DNA from: Thermothelomyces thermophilus ATCC 42464
Taxonomy: Eukaryota; Ascomycota; Sordariomycetes; Sordariales; Chaetomiaceae
NCBI RefSeq assembly: GCF_000226095.1
Contig: NC_016474.1
Span: 3,038,001 to 3,102,000, forward strand
Reading direction: 5' to 3'
Length of the DNA stretch: 64,000 nucleotides
Part shown: positions 46,935 through 60,000 of the stretch, in pieces
How the letters are laid out: every line of letters begins with the position of its first letter
Numbering within the stretch: position 1 is the stretch's first letter
Position numbers and translations under genes: made by a program
Notes under the pieces: model-generated
Database searches by the model: none
Told to the model about the DNA's origin: nothing
Seen by the model: the letters and a program-made list of their open reading frames with translations, nothing else

Positions 46935-48948
46935 ATGTCGCTGAATATTCCCAACGCGCCAAAGGCCGGCTTATTCAAGCAGGGCTACAATAAGTAAGTG
47001 ATTTCTTTTTGCTTGCTGCTTTTGGACCCGAAGCAGCCCCTCAACTCCCTCTCTACCCCGCCATAACTCTCTCTCCCCAAGCAGCTCCGACGGGGGTGAC
47101 TGGTCGCCTTTCTGCGCCGACAGCAACTCGTAGTAGACTGGTGATTCACGCTGACCATTTGCTCCCTTTCTCGCTCCCGCCCCGTCTTTAGCTACGATTC
47201 CGAAGATGGAGCTGTCCTCCGCAACATTGACGCCTGCCGGGCCATCTCGTCGACGGTCCAGACGTCGCTGGGCCCCTACGGCCGCAACAAGATTGTCATC
47301 AACCACCTGCAGAAGATGATCCTCACCTCGGATGCCGCCACCATTTTGCGCGAGCTCGATGTCGTACACCCCGCCGCCAAGCTGCTCGTCATGGCCAGCC
47401 AGCAGCAAGAGTCGGAGATGGGTGACGCCACGAACCTCGTCATTATCCTGGCCGGCGAGCTGCTCAAGAAGGCCGAGGACCTCCTGCGCATGGGCCTCAA
47501 GGCGTCCGACATTGTCACCGGCTACGAGCGTGCCCAGAAGATCGCCCTCGATACGCTCGAGGAGCTCGAGATCGACAAGGTGGAGAGCCTGCAGTCGCAG
47601 GAGGAGATCAGCAAGGCCATCCGGACCGTCATCGCCAGCAAGCAGAACGGCAGCGAGGAGTTCCTGGCCAACCTCGTCGCCGAGGCCGTCCTGTCGGTCC
47701 TGCCCAAGAACCCGGCCAACTTCAACGTCGACAACATCCGCGTCGTCAAGATCATGGGCGGCAGCCTGGACCAGAGCCGCGTCGTCAAGGGCATGGTGTT
47801 CCCCAAGGAGCCCAACGGGACGGTCAAGAAGGCTAGGAAGGCCAAGGTCGGCGTCTTCACCTGCCCGATCGACATCTCCCAGACGGAGACCAAGGGCACC
47901 GTCCTATTACACAACGCCAAGGAGATGCTCGACTTCACAAAGGGCGAGGAGGAGCGCCTCGAGGCGGTGATCAAGGAGCTGTACGACGTCGGCCTCCGCG
48001 TCGTCGTCGCCGGCTCGACCGTCGGCGAGCTGGCCATGCACTACCTCAACCGCTACGGCATCCTGGTCATCAAGATCCTCAGCAAGTTCGAGCTCAGGCG
48101 GGTATGCAGGGTGGTGGGCGCCACGCCCCTCGCCCGGCTCGGCGCGCCCATGCCGGACGAGATGGGCACCATCGACGTGGTGGAGACGCAGGAGATTGGC
48201 GGTGACCGGGTGACGGTCTTCCGGCAGGAGGACGAGGCCACGAGGACGGCGACGCTCGTCCTCCGCGGCGCCACGCAGAACCACCTGGACGACATTGAGC
48301 GGGCCGTCGACGACGGCGTCAACGTCATCAAGGCCATCACCAAGGACCCCCGGCTCGTCCCCGGCGCCGGCGCGACAGAGATTGAGCTCGTCGAGAGGAT
48401 ACAGGCCGTCGGCGAGAAGACGCAGGGCCTGGCGCAGTACTCCATCAAGAAGTACGGCGAGGCGTTTGAGGTAGTGCCGCGGACGTTGGCCGAGAGCGCC
48501 GGTCTGGACGCCACCGAGGTCCTCAGCCGGCTATATGCCGCCCACCAGAGGGAGGACGGCTGGTCTACGGGCGTTGACATCGAGGTGTGTTTTATTATTA
48601 TTATTTATTGTTTGCCTTTTGTTTCGTGCGCCCCAAAACTACTAGCCGCTTGCTTGCTAACTGAGCCCCTCTTCCCACACCAGAACCAGGATAACACGGG
48701 CATACTGGACGCCGAGGACGAGGGCATCCTCGACCTTCTCGTCAGCAAGCACTGGGCTATCAAGCTGGCCACCGAGGCCGCCCGCACGGTGCTCTCGGTT
48801 GACCAGATCATTGTCGCTCGGCAAGCCGGCGGGCCGAAGCCTCCCGGACCCAACCCGGTAAGTTTGACTGCAAGCCCCCTTTTCTGGCTTGGTCTCCGAG
48901 TGAACATTGCTAACCAAGATTGTTTGGCAGAACTGGGATGAGGACTGA
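46935..48948 (+). CDS. cct8: Chaperonin CCT subunit theta (Cct8)
   Basis: This is subunit 8 of the cytosolic chaperonin TRiC/CCT, which folds actin, tubulin and other proteins. Exons are 46935-46993, 47192-48584, 48684-48857 and 48931-48948, giving 547 residues, the expected size. The start MSLNIPNAPKAGLFKQGYNN and theta-type LGPYGRNKIVINHL are clear. The nucleotide site includes TSLGPYG and EMGDATNLV; the usual GDG of this motif reads GDA here. The apical domain contains the substrate-facing GVFTCPIDISQTETKG. The C-terminal equatorial part has LVPGAGATEIEL and DQIIVARQAGGPKPPGPNP and ends in NWDED, encoded by an 18-nt last exon. Introns are canonical, and the first (198 nt) is long for this genome. 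Confidence 0.96.
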
Positions 48949-51900
48949 GTTTGAGGGATAGGATAGGGGAATAAAGGGTTGTATTTCCCGATTCGGTAGC
49001 TGTCTCCAAAAAAAAGGGACAAGCTTGGATCTGGGCCAAAAGCAAGGTTAATGTTAACTGCCTCTCTAGACCTACGCGTCTCATCCTCCTAACCGGTGCA
49101 AACCGTCCCATTTGCTCTTCCTTGCCTCGCCTGCGCAACCAACGAGTAAACATCTGCAACCTCCTCTCATGTCAAGCAATAGGGCCCATGATCATCATCA
49201 TCAATGATCAAGCAACCCTTCCGCCCGGCTGTTCTGCCCCTCATGATTGCTAGTAAGGCTCATTTCAAACATCCGACGGTGATTACCGACCGCAACTATC
49301 AACGATGAACATTCGTTCTCTGTGTCCCCTAGCATGAGCACGCCGCTGTTGTTTCCTCTGCTACGGTCATCAACCGTAGGCTGCCATTTCGAGTCATCCC
49401 AGCACGTTAGGCACGGCATTGCAGCCTAGCTCCTCGTGTCATCATGGAAAAAAAAAAAAAAACAATTTCAGCTCAACGTCCGGCAACGCCCTTCACTGCC
49501 CTTGCTATGTCACAAGTTGATGGGCCGTTTTCGTCAAGGGTGTGTGGTAGGAGCTGCCTTGCCGCTTCAAGGGTACTCAACCCCCCCCCCCCCCCCCGGG
49601 GGGCCCTGCGGGAGAACGCCCAGAAAACAAGCCGCCCTCGGAGGGATCTATCGATCTATCTACAGCAACTAGCGGTGTAGAGTACGTCAATGTCAGGATG
49701 GTCATCACAATCGGGGGCGTTCCCCTCAACCCCTCAGCGGGAGAAGGTCCGTTCTGGCTCAGCGTGCATGGCTTTTACATACATGTGTAGTTATACATAC
49801 ACACACAGGCACTCGAAGAAGTGTTCTGTACGTGTATGTGACGACAAAGACACCCTGCGGCTGCAGCCTTGTCTGGGATATGGCTATGAGATTACGGGTA
49901 ACTTATACCCCGGCACACGAAGTGCTTCTGCTGTGATGGCCTACAGGCAGCTTCAACTCCGCGTTTCGGCCTGCGCGGGGGGATGCAGCGGCCGGTTAAC
50001 CCTCCACCCCCCACCCCTCCTTCTCTCTCTCTCTCTCTCTCTCCGGCTGTCCAGGGTCTCAGCAGCCTGGCTGGACTCGCCTCGTTCGGGAACTGTGGGC
50101 TAGGTAGGCTAACTAGCCAGGCTAACGATCGCTACATAGTAGTTATTAACTAACAGCCGACGCTAACTCGCGATAACCATCCCTCTTGACGGGCGTACTA
50201 GGGTATCTGATGTTCGGCTCTCTGGGCCCTGGATCCAGCCCCAAACCGGGGGGAGAGAGCGGCTCAGTGTAACCGTACACACACTACAGTAGTGTAGTTG
50301 CTGGTCACATATGGATCATATATTGTCGTGTGTATGTATGGATGTATGTACATACATACATACATATTTTATAACATGGTCCGTACCTTACATAGACCGT
50401 CACGGTCCCATCGCCTGTCCACAGTTGGCGAGCGGGTGTTTATTTAACCGTGTCTTGCCTGGTGTACGATGAGAGCGGAGATCTTACGATGAAGCCGGCA
50501 CTTCGCTCGTCCACGCGGGGCACCTGCCCTCGCAGGTCCGTGGAGGGCCATGTCGCGTGTGGCTGCATCTGATCGAGCATCGAGGACGTGGCCTCGTGGA
50601 GTCCTGCCTGGCGTGTAATAGTATGTAAATAACTATAACGTTCCTGAAGATCCGGCAGTGATCTTGTATGTATTTCGTAACCTTGTCGTTCCAGTGTTCG
50701 TCATGCAGGAGGTAGGTATAGCCGAAACGGGCCCAAAAGCGCGAACTCCGGAAACCATTGTCGGAGTACGGAGTTACTTGAAAACTCACTCCAGGCCTGG
50801 TTACACAACAAACCAACTGCCCATCTTGGAACCCAACAGCTCGGGGCACCTTCCCCCCCCCCCCCCTCCCCCGGGCCAGCCCTCCCCGGGGCTTGCCACA
50901 AAAGAACTATGGTTCGCCAGTCCCATCTGTTGGGACACGGGCAGGTCGGATATGAAACCGACCTTAACCGACTGCTGTTTTTTTTTTTTTTTTTTTTTGG
51001 TCTCGGGACACGAAAACGGGCTTGTTGTACAAGAAAACCCCGCCGGATGAAGGTGAGTGCGCGTGCTGGCCCCCCAACAACCGATAGTTGGTCTTCCGGT
51101 GTAGACGGTCAACGGCAACCGAAGGAGACGGTGACAATGACGAGGGAATAGTGTATCGTTTCGGTAGCGGGCTCGGGGAAACGGCAGGGCGCCAGCCGAT
51201 CCAAATGACGAATCCGACGCTTAACCTATCTTTTAAGATACCCTTCATCACATATAGTTAAATTATTGGACTGTCAAATATATAGCGCACATTGTAATGT
51301 TTAGTGTATGTACTGTACAGTACAACAGACGTGTGTGTGGACTGCAGCAACGGGTCTTCTTGGGTGGCATGCTCCCCACCCGAGGATCTGGCGAAAGTCT
51401 TGACGTTGGATCTCCCGAGTGCTTGGTAGTTACTGGCCACAAGCAACCCGATCTCTGGAGATCTTGCTTGGGTTTTGGGCTAGTTCACTAGCTTGTGGTT
51501 TGTAAGAACATGGGATAACTAGCGTGTTCTGTCGAACCCGGTCTCAGAGAAAATCCTCCGCGTTGATCATGTTTCGTCAGAGCCCCGTCGCACCTTTTCT
51601 GTGGCAGAGAAAGAGAGAGAGAGAGAGATTGACACATGCTGTACATTGCGGGGGCCGGGACAATCTCCGGGGTTGTGTCGTACTAGGTGTAACTACCCTA
51701 GGTAACCAGCGTACGGAGTACCGTAATACCCTACACTACGTGTAACAGCGTGGTGTAGTGTAAAGGGCAAGGGTGCAATGGTCGATCTCGCGGCGTGCAC
51801 AGACTCTTTCGATAATACACCACGTTTAGCTACAGCGACGTTGCAACGGCATTCCTTTGTAGGAGCACTGTGCTGCACTGCAACTCCAATGTCCCCGCCA

Positions 51901-53311
51901 TGGTGCCATTCCACTATCCACTGCTCTCCAGCGGCAGCCCGTTGCACCCCGTCGGTGACTCGACCGAGGTGTGCTCTCAACTTCTGGCCAGCGGAGGTTC
52001 GCTTCAGAGATTGAAAAAGTGACAAGAGGTCATTCCTTCCCCGTGCCTCTCGGTGGGCCGGCGAGATTCTTTGTAGCGGAGTGTAGCGTGTGGAGCTACA
52101 CTAATAGTGTAATTGCACTCTGACGAAACGGAGGAGGATCGGCACTCCAGCAAAGAGACCCGGTTAAGGAGGTCGATCCGGCCCCTGGCAATGATACCGA
52201 TCTTCCAACAACGCTCTGCAGTACACTACGCGGTAGTGTAGTCTACACTAGCCATTCAGCGTAGAAAAAAAAACACCCGATCCTGATCGACAGCGGAGCT
52301 CCACGACCGAGAGTCTCTACACTATTAAACTACCTCCGCAGGCATTGTTGTATCGCGCCAAGTACGGAATACTTCATCGCGGACTATTAGATGTCGAAGC
52401 GTACGGAACATGTCTTGCGTCGTCGCGATGAAGCAGCTGCCATTACTCCAGGTAGTTACAGTGCGTAGTTACCAAACCTGGGAAAGCGAAAAAAAAGATG
52501 GGGCGACCTGGAAATGAAGCTACTCGTCGACTTTTACTGCGTAGGGGGCCTGCTGTTACTTAGTGTGCTTGATGTGAGACGAGACGTCGGCTCGAGGAGC
52601 GCCATTGGCTCAGCCGATGACGACTGAACTGTGTATAGAAGTGTGGTGGACAGTAAGTGTTCGCTGGACTACCCGAATGCATGGAACGCTTTTCCCTTCC
52701 CCGCCCCAAGGTTGAAACATGCACTCTTTCTTTCGTTCGAACCTGAAGCACGGGGGAAGAAGGCAGGGACGGCGTTTCAAGCCAACCGGGGAAGGCGGCG
52801 TGGATTTCGAAACAGTTGTCAATGTGCCATGCCGCTGCACATTGCCTCTTGGCGAGAGCAAATCTTGCTCCAAACGGACGGTTCGTAACGTCCGCTGCCC
52901 AGGGCCAAAGCATGAGCTCCGCTCTTACACTAGCACTGCAGCTGCAACTAGGGTTACCCGTACTTGAAGAAACATGGTCCACGGAAGACGGATTGCGTAC
53001 CGCCTCCGGCTCATGCGTGTAAAGGCGTTGAGCACATCCGAATAACGCAGTCGAGCTGGACTTTGTTGTCATTCAGAGGCTTCGAAGGCCCTTTTCGGAT
53101 TCGCGACTGTCAAACACGCTGTTATTGAACTCGGTGTCCCTTCTCCCAATCGAGAGGAATGTCTCGCTAACGCTGGTCCATGAGCCGGGCGTTTGCACTT
53201 GAGAACTGTTGATGAGCTATGGGTCCACGGGAAAAAGTATCCCGCCATCCTGAACCCCCGAACGGACGTTACGTATCTTTGACAACGAGGGTGTCGGGTT
53301 GGGAGTCAGGG

Positions 53312-53344
<33 letters not shown>

Positions 53345-56300
53345 GCAGCGATGCCCATATCCCGACGAGATTTCGCGCTTACCCTGGAGTTGTCGTCCGA
53401 CACTCGCGTTCCCAGGCCGCTTCTGCGAGCCGCCTTTTGGTTACACGGTGGATGTATTGGCCAATCCAGATTGCAGGCGACGGATCCATCTGCGCGCCTT
53501 CCCTCCTTCGCTTCACGAGAGAGCGGGGACGGATTCCGATTCGGCCCAGGAACCTCGCCTGCCTGAGCCCTTTTGGCGAAGGACCTTGGCAAAGCTTCCT
53601 TACTGCATGCCACTGCGTGTGTGGTGCACTCGTACTCATTGCCCTGTATGTATGTACACTACACTCGGCACACTTCGATGCGCGATAACCTCTCAACATA
53701 TGCGCCTGACGCGAGATGGTCGGGATAATGAGCCAACAGGTGGTAAGCAGCAACCTAGGGCTCATTTTAGTCTCCAGTCAGAACTGGCCGCTCTGTCAAG
53801 AGCCTAGTTCACCGCAGGAAACAGCCGGTGCTGTTTCCGTGCCTCTGCGGAGTATTAGCAGTACGAAATGGCAACTGCTGATCCAGTATCAAGGAAGGAA
53901 CTGGCCCCGTGGGGGAAGCGCAGGGGATATTCGGTCCCTTCCGTGGAAGGGGCTGTGGACACACAAGATAACCCAGCTTACATAGTACACTACCGTACTA
54001 CAGGGAAAGAGTCGCCGGCAATGGAAGTCCCAAACTCACTGGCTACACTTGCCTTGAGCTATCGGTAAGATGGGAGTTTTCTTCAGCTCTTTTCGCGTCT
54101 CGGGCTTTCCTTTCTTTGTAAGGTACCAGAAAAGGAAGCAATTAGTGATGAAGTACCAGATATGCCCTCGAAACCTCGGAGAAAGGATGGTTCGGTTGGT
54201 TAGCGTTGCCCGTTCGCGGGTCCTGCATCGCTAGGCCCTCCACCAAGATCGAGCTTGGGACTGAATAGGTTCGTCTATTGCATTGCGCACGGACGATGCA
54301 GGCTTGTTAAACTGTGGTCAACCCGCATCTGCGTTGATTTCGGAGTAGAAAGCCGATGGACGAAAATTTGCTTGGATCGAGGTTCGGTGACGGCCAAAAT
54401 GATCATCTTTACGATAGTAACCAGTCGTGAGCAGTGCTTCGAGAAACGGGAGTATTGCCTGCAGTGTGTGCGCTCAATGGATACTCGAGGACAATGTCGG
54501 CACTGCCAGTAACTAACGACCGCATACGGGTATATATATACTGCGCGATCCTTGTTATGTTTGGTCAGTATTTACGGGTACGCTGCGGGAAACTGTCAGC
54601 TGGTGAATCCAGCTAGACGGTCTCCCGAGGCTGGACTGCTGAACGCCCAAACGGAATGATATTCTTCCAGTAAAGGAACGCCCAAATCGACAAGGGTCCG
54701 TGTGATTCTCGGGGGCTTCGAGAAATCTGGAATTGAAACTGCCCATCCCAAACACGTACCTGGTATGTGCTGCATTAGGCGAAGGAAGGCTGACTGACAG
54801 TCTAGATCGTTTCTATTTGCTTGTTCTCGCAGCCGCCCATCTTCAGAGGCTGTCCTTGGTCGCTCCTTCCCGCTCTTGGACTCGGAGGAATTTCGTGAAG
54901 CTGTCCTTTTCTCGGAAACCCACGTTTCTTCTGGTGGCAAACCGGTAACTTTGAGGCTAGCGCAATCCGTGGAAGGCAAGGATAAACCGCACTGAATGAG
55001 ATACATGAATTAGGGTCCAACGCCACGTGCGACAGCTCAACCTTTTTAGACGTGGGCTTTTGAGCATCAGATGAGCACGACCAAGGGGCAAGGAAGGTCG
55101 TGATTTCTCTTTCCTTTAATGATTTACGGAACTTTATAGTCCCTCGTGGAGATATATCATCCACTTCGCCCCTGCACAACCTTCTGGAGTGCAGAGTAGT
55201 GTTACACTGCTTTCATATGATTACCATGATATTAGTTCGTAGCCTTCAGATATGGACAGAATCAAGCCGACAACTTGAAAAAATCGGCGTTTCCGCCGCT
55301 CAGGAACTGTCGAGATGACCCGCCTGGGCATGCAAGAAAATCTGAGGCCTGATCACTTCCTCACCCCCCTCACCCCGGCCAATTGCATCGACGTGCCTTT
55401 ACAAGAAGGTAGTACGGGGGAGAGGCACGGACGCATCCGTTCGGCGTAGAGAACAGTGTCAAATTTCCTCGGCCTCGACGCTCTGGACGGAGTGTCCTGG
55501 ACACCGGAGTAGCTATAGAGCAGCGGACATGGACACAGGGATTTGAAACGGTCGCAAACGAACAGGCAGTAATCACCGTATCCACGTCCGAACCGTGTAT
55601 GTAAGTATGTAGGTATGTAGCACCGTGAAGCGGCGACGGACGGCGCCGGCGTGGATTCCTTGACGCCTGGGGCTGCCGTGCCGAGAAAAGGGGAGGAAAA
55701 CGGCAAACAAAATAACGTTTACCGTTTCCCGGCGCGCAGCCAGCGCCAGGGCGCCTCTGGCCCCACCATTTTTTTTTCTGCCATCCAGGGCCAATAATTA
55801 CAACCCCTGCAACCTGAATCAGTATCAGAGGCTGTTGCAGCCCCTGTTCGGGCCCGGTAATTCAGGTACCTTGTCGGGCATTCTCTGTTGACCTAGCAAG
55901 CGACCCAGACAACCCCACCACGGCAGCAACTCCTGAGCTGCCAGCAGGGGACCAGGCAGATAATCGGGTACCTACCAGAGTAGTCGTTAGTGTACTCCGT
56001 ACTATGTAATGTAATGTACCCTTTCCACGTTTCTCCTATTTGGCTCATCCCAGTAGCCAGCCACGAGAGGACCCGCCACTTCGCAGCTTCCCCCCTCTTG
56101 TTGCGTGATGCTGCAGGAACGCGACGGCTGTGCCCTTAGTTCGGCATCGCCTTGTAATATCTTCTCCTATATGGCTCCATCTTTTACCTTCTGACCACTC
56201 GCATTCTCTCCAGGCGACCTTTTGCCGTTCCATTTCCCAACGACGGCCTCCGGATGTTGCAGCCCTCTTGCTTCTGCGAAGCGCTGCGACCAAGGGCAAG

Positions 56301-57060
56301 CTCCGCCAAGATTCGGCTCTGAGGAATTGATGATCGAACGCCGCGCAACTAGCAGCTGCATCGAATAGTGAACGCAGTTTTCTTCATCGTGCGGGATCCC
56401 CCTCAAGCTACGCTTTCATACTGCAGACTAAAACCACGACGCTCGCGTCGTCCTTCCCCAGCAACAGCGATAACTCCTTTCACGGGCGAATTCTTGGTCC
56501 GAACACCAGTCGAGCTCTTGTGCCACCCCCCTTGTTCCCGACGCACGACGCCCACGCCGCAATCTCCAGCGCACGCCCACCCGAGCAAAATAAGAAAAAG
56601 GAGAAGGAAGACACCCGCCGCTCTGGGGGTCCTCCAACACCAATTGCAGACGCAGAGACAAGAGGCCCTACTGCGATCCAACCTTTGGACGCCTTGCTTT
56701 TGCTTGCTTCAAGTTTGCGCAACAATGCCCCGCCCCCTTCCCTTGGATCGACGCTCGCATTGTTGATACCGCCCCTGAAACACGGCCCTTCGGCGTTGAC
56801 CTAAGGATTTGTGCCACGCCCCCAGCGCGGGACGGGAGCAAGCGATACATTAGCTTTATGGTCTGCGACAACCCACGCCTACAGTATCAAGAGATCTCCG
56901 GGGTCATAGTTACGACGAGACAACCCGTGCGCCGCCCGCGAGTACTTCCACGATAGGCGAAGCGAGGTGCGCATGCTTGCGCCTAGATAGCGGTTCGGAG
57001 AACCTAAGCGAACCCAGACCGATTACAGCCCGGGAAGTCGGCCAAACGCACGATCCCCAC
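48949..57060. other. 8.1 kb region without recognisable genes
   Basis: No conserved protein, splice-linked exon set or RNA gene was found on either strand; open frames up to 170 codons lack domain signatures. The region is dense in simple sequence: A17 near 49446, C17G6 at 49581-49603, CT repeat 50022-50043, GTATGTACATAC palindrome near 50342, C14 at 50853-50866, T21 at 50978-50998, GA repeat near 51607-51628, and GCT repeat 53312-53339. TACACTAC palindromes cluster at 50281-52250. The right end is probably the promoter of the RING-PH-VWA gene. Confidence 0.55.
52097..52240. repeat. Perfect TACACTA palindromes
   Basis: TACACTAATAGTGTA at 52097-52111 is a 15-nt palindrome. TACACTACGCGGTAGTGTA at 52222-52240 has perfect 8-nt arms. 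They belong with similar sequences at 7863-7896, 50281-50295 and 51731-51758 (one mismatch). Confidence 0.8.
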
Positions 57061-60000
57061 ATGTTCAACAGATCCCACAGATCTCGCAGCAGCAAGACCC
57101 CGGGTTTTGCAAACGATCAGGAAAGGAAGGCGCCTGGTATTCACCGGTCATTGCTTGCCGAGCTAGGGTTCGCCAGCTCTGACTCGTCGACGGTACGGTC
57201 TGCAAGCCGTAGCACGTGGAGGACCGACCTGGAACGACCGACTTACGACTACGCCAGCAGCATCGCTTCTGCACGCTCCTACGGCGCTCCGTCATACGCG
57301 AATAAGAGTAGGTCTTGCAGCTCTGCACTCCCTCGTTTGGCTGCGTCTGGTGACTGGATCTTGAATCATTCCGGCGGAACTTTTCCGCAGCCTCTCGCTG
57401 TACCTACTCCGTGTAACGCAGGCCAGACGAGGGTATTGATACTGAAGAACTGCACGTCTGCATCCAAGACAGATGGCTAATTCGTGGTGCGGAGCAACTA
57501 GGCCCCTCTATTACGTCTGGAAACCTCGGTTCGCCGTCCTTGTCGGACCGATCCATCGCTTCAGTTGGATTACGCGAGAACCGTTTGAGATCCCCATCGG
57601 CGGTGCATAACACAATGACTTCCGCAGATCGAAGTCGCCCACGCCGAGAGCGTACCTTCGTTGGGAGCGAGTGCGCTGTCTGCGAGGAGCCTCTCGAACA
57701 CACGCTTCGTGGTGAAAGGATATTGCAGTTCTCTTGCGCCCACGTATCACACGAGGCATGTTTCTACGAGTTCATCCGAGACTTTGACGGACAGTATTGC
57801 CCAACCTGCAATGCCCCGCTGCATCTAGATACCAGCCGTGGAGGAAATGTCCTGGACATAGGTGAGCCGGCCCGCGGGCTCATGCTCTTTCTGGACAAGG
57901 CTGACAAGCGGACGACCAGAGAAACTAAGTAGCATGGTGCGCGCGGCCTCTGTGAATGACACGCGGTCACAAGCTACGCCCACACCGACGCCATCCCACT
58001 GGGACGACCAACAGGGCCGGCCACACAGCCGGGGCTCGGGGGCTCGCCCTGGCGCCGGGGTCCACGGTGTCATGCGAGAGGGGCTGGCGAGAGGGGGCGC
58101 GCGTGACGGTCGCGAGAGCCGCGACGCCCCGTCATCAGAGCACCGCTACCATGGGCAGAGACACGTGCGGAGCGATAGCGAGGCGACCGGCGTAGCCTCC
58201 TCGGGGGGATACCCCGAGACGACGCAAAGCGGGCCGCCGCGACGGCACGACTACGACGTGCAAGCGATGGAGACATCGCTGTCCAGTCCGCGATCCATTA
58301 CCCGAAATCCCATCCCGCCACCGACTGTGACAGTCCGCTCCGAGTTTCCCACAATCAGCAGATCACGGCAGCAGCAGACCCTCACCTGCCTCGTCACCGT
58401 TGAGGTACCTGATAACAAATGGAGGCCCGATCCGGAAGACCTGCAAATCGCACCACCACCCCCAGCAGCGCCGAAGCCGGAAGAAGCGATACGTGCGCCA
58501 TCCCCTGCGCAGAGCGCCCCGCGATTCTACCCTTATGAGTCTCCCGAGGTGCTGGCTGAGATGACGGAGAACCTACGAAACCGGGTTGATAACTGGCATG
58601 GCCTGGACTTCAGCAGGTAAGTGAAGAGCGACGATAGGTACAATCCCAGGGTTTGGGATTCCTGCAGTGAAGCAACATGCAAGAGCTGACGGCGTACCAG
58701 GTTCGGGAAGCTCCGCCTATACGGCACCCTCCGCGTGGGCAAAGACAAGGTCTCCTGGCAGGAGTTGGAGTGTTACCTGTTTGCGGAAATGCTCATCTGC
58801 GTCAAAGAGAAGAAGCATGCCCACGCGCCGCAGGGGCAGTGGGGAGACGATTCTGCCCCGCGCAAAACGACCCGCTGCACGTTGAAAGGCTCTATCCTTA
58901 TCAAGAAACACCTCAACGAGGTGACAGAGACCGGCAGTGTTGACGAGAACATCCTGACTCTCAGTCTGTCGGTTGCCGAACTGCCCCAGTTCCACCTCAG
59001 ATTCGAGAACCGTAACCAGCTCAAGTTATGGCAGCAAGCCCTCCTTGATCTCAACGCGGTTGAGACCTCGCCGGTACGCAGCCCAGACTACGACCGCGGG
59101 GAGTTCTCCGAACCGGATGAGGACGAATGGAACCGAACGTCTGGGTCCAGCAGGCCGCAGCGGGTGTCGTCGCTGGCTTCGTCGTGGGGAGGTGCCAAGT
59201 CTGCTACGACCGCTCCGACCGAGTACACAAACTTTACCCGGAGCCCGTTACTGCCGTCGATTCACGTGCCCGTGGACGTCGTGGTGGTGGTACCCATTTC
59301 GGCGTCCATGCAGGGCGTGAAGATCAACCTCGTTCGTGATGCTCTCCGCTTCATGGTGCAAGCTCTTGGAGAACGTGACCGCATGGGCTTGGTGACGTTC
59401 GGGTCATCGAATGGTGGCGTTCCCATCGTCGGAATGACTACCAAGGCGTGGGCCGGCTGGAGCAACGTGCTCAGCTCGATCAAGCCGGTTGGCCAGAAGA
59501 GCCACCGCGCAGACGTTGTCGAAGGCGCCAACGTGGCCATGGATCTGCTCATGAACCGCAAGTACAACAATCCCATTGCTACGATCATGCTCATCAGCGA
59601 CGCGTCAACCTCCGACGCCGACAGCGTCGACTTCGTCGTGTCACGGGCAGAAGCGGCAAAGTATGTTTTCCCCCCCCTCACAATCGCGAGCCGCATGCGG
59701 TGTTCGGCTAACAAAACTAGAATCACCATCCACTCCTTTGGCCTGGGCATGACCCACAAGCCGGATACCATGATCGAGCTCTCAACGAGAACCAAGGCGT
59801 CATATACTTACGTCAAGGATTGGATGATGCTCCGGGAGTGCCTTGCCGGCTGTCTCGGTGCCATGCAGACGCTGTCACATCAGAACGCCAAGCTCAAGCT
59901 CCGGCTACCGGAAGGCTCACCAGCTAAGTTCCACAAGATCAGCGGCGCACTTCAGATCACCAAACGGGCCACGGGCCGTGACGCGGAGGCATCCCTTGGC

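Noticed and set aside
52560-53072. 170-codon minus-strand open frame in the gene-poor stretch
   Set aside because: No conserved motif, no plausible ATG or splice context, and mixed composition across microsatellite-rich DNA.
48949-57060. Dispersed 5S rRNA, tRNA, CRISPR or LTR-type elements
   Set aside because: No 5S internal control region, cloverleaf, regular spacer array, reverse-transcriptase motifs or paired long repeats could be seen.
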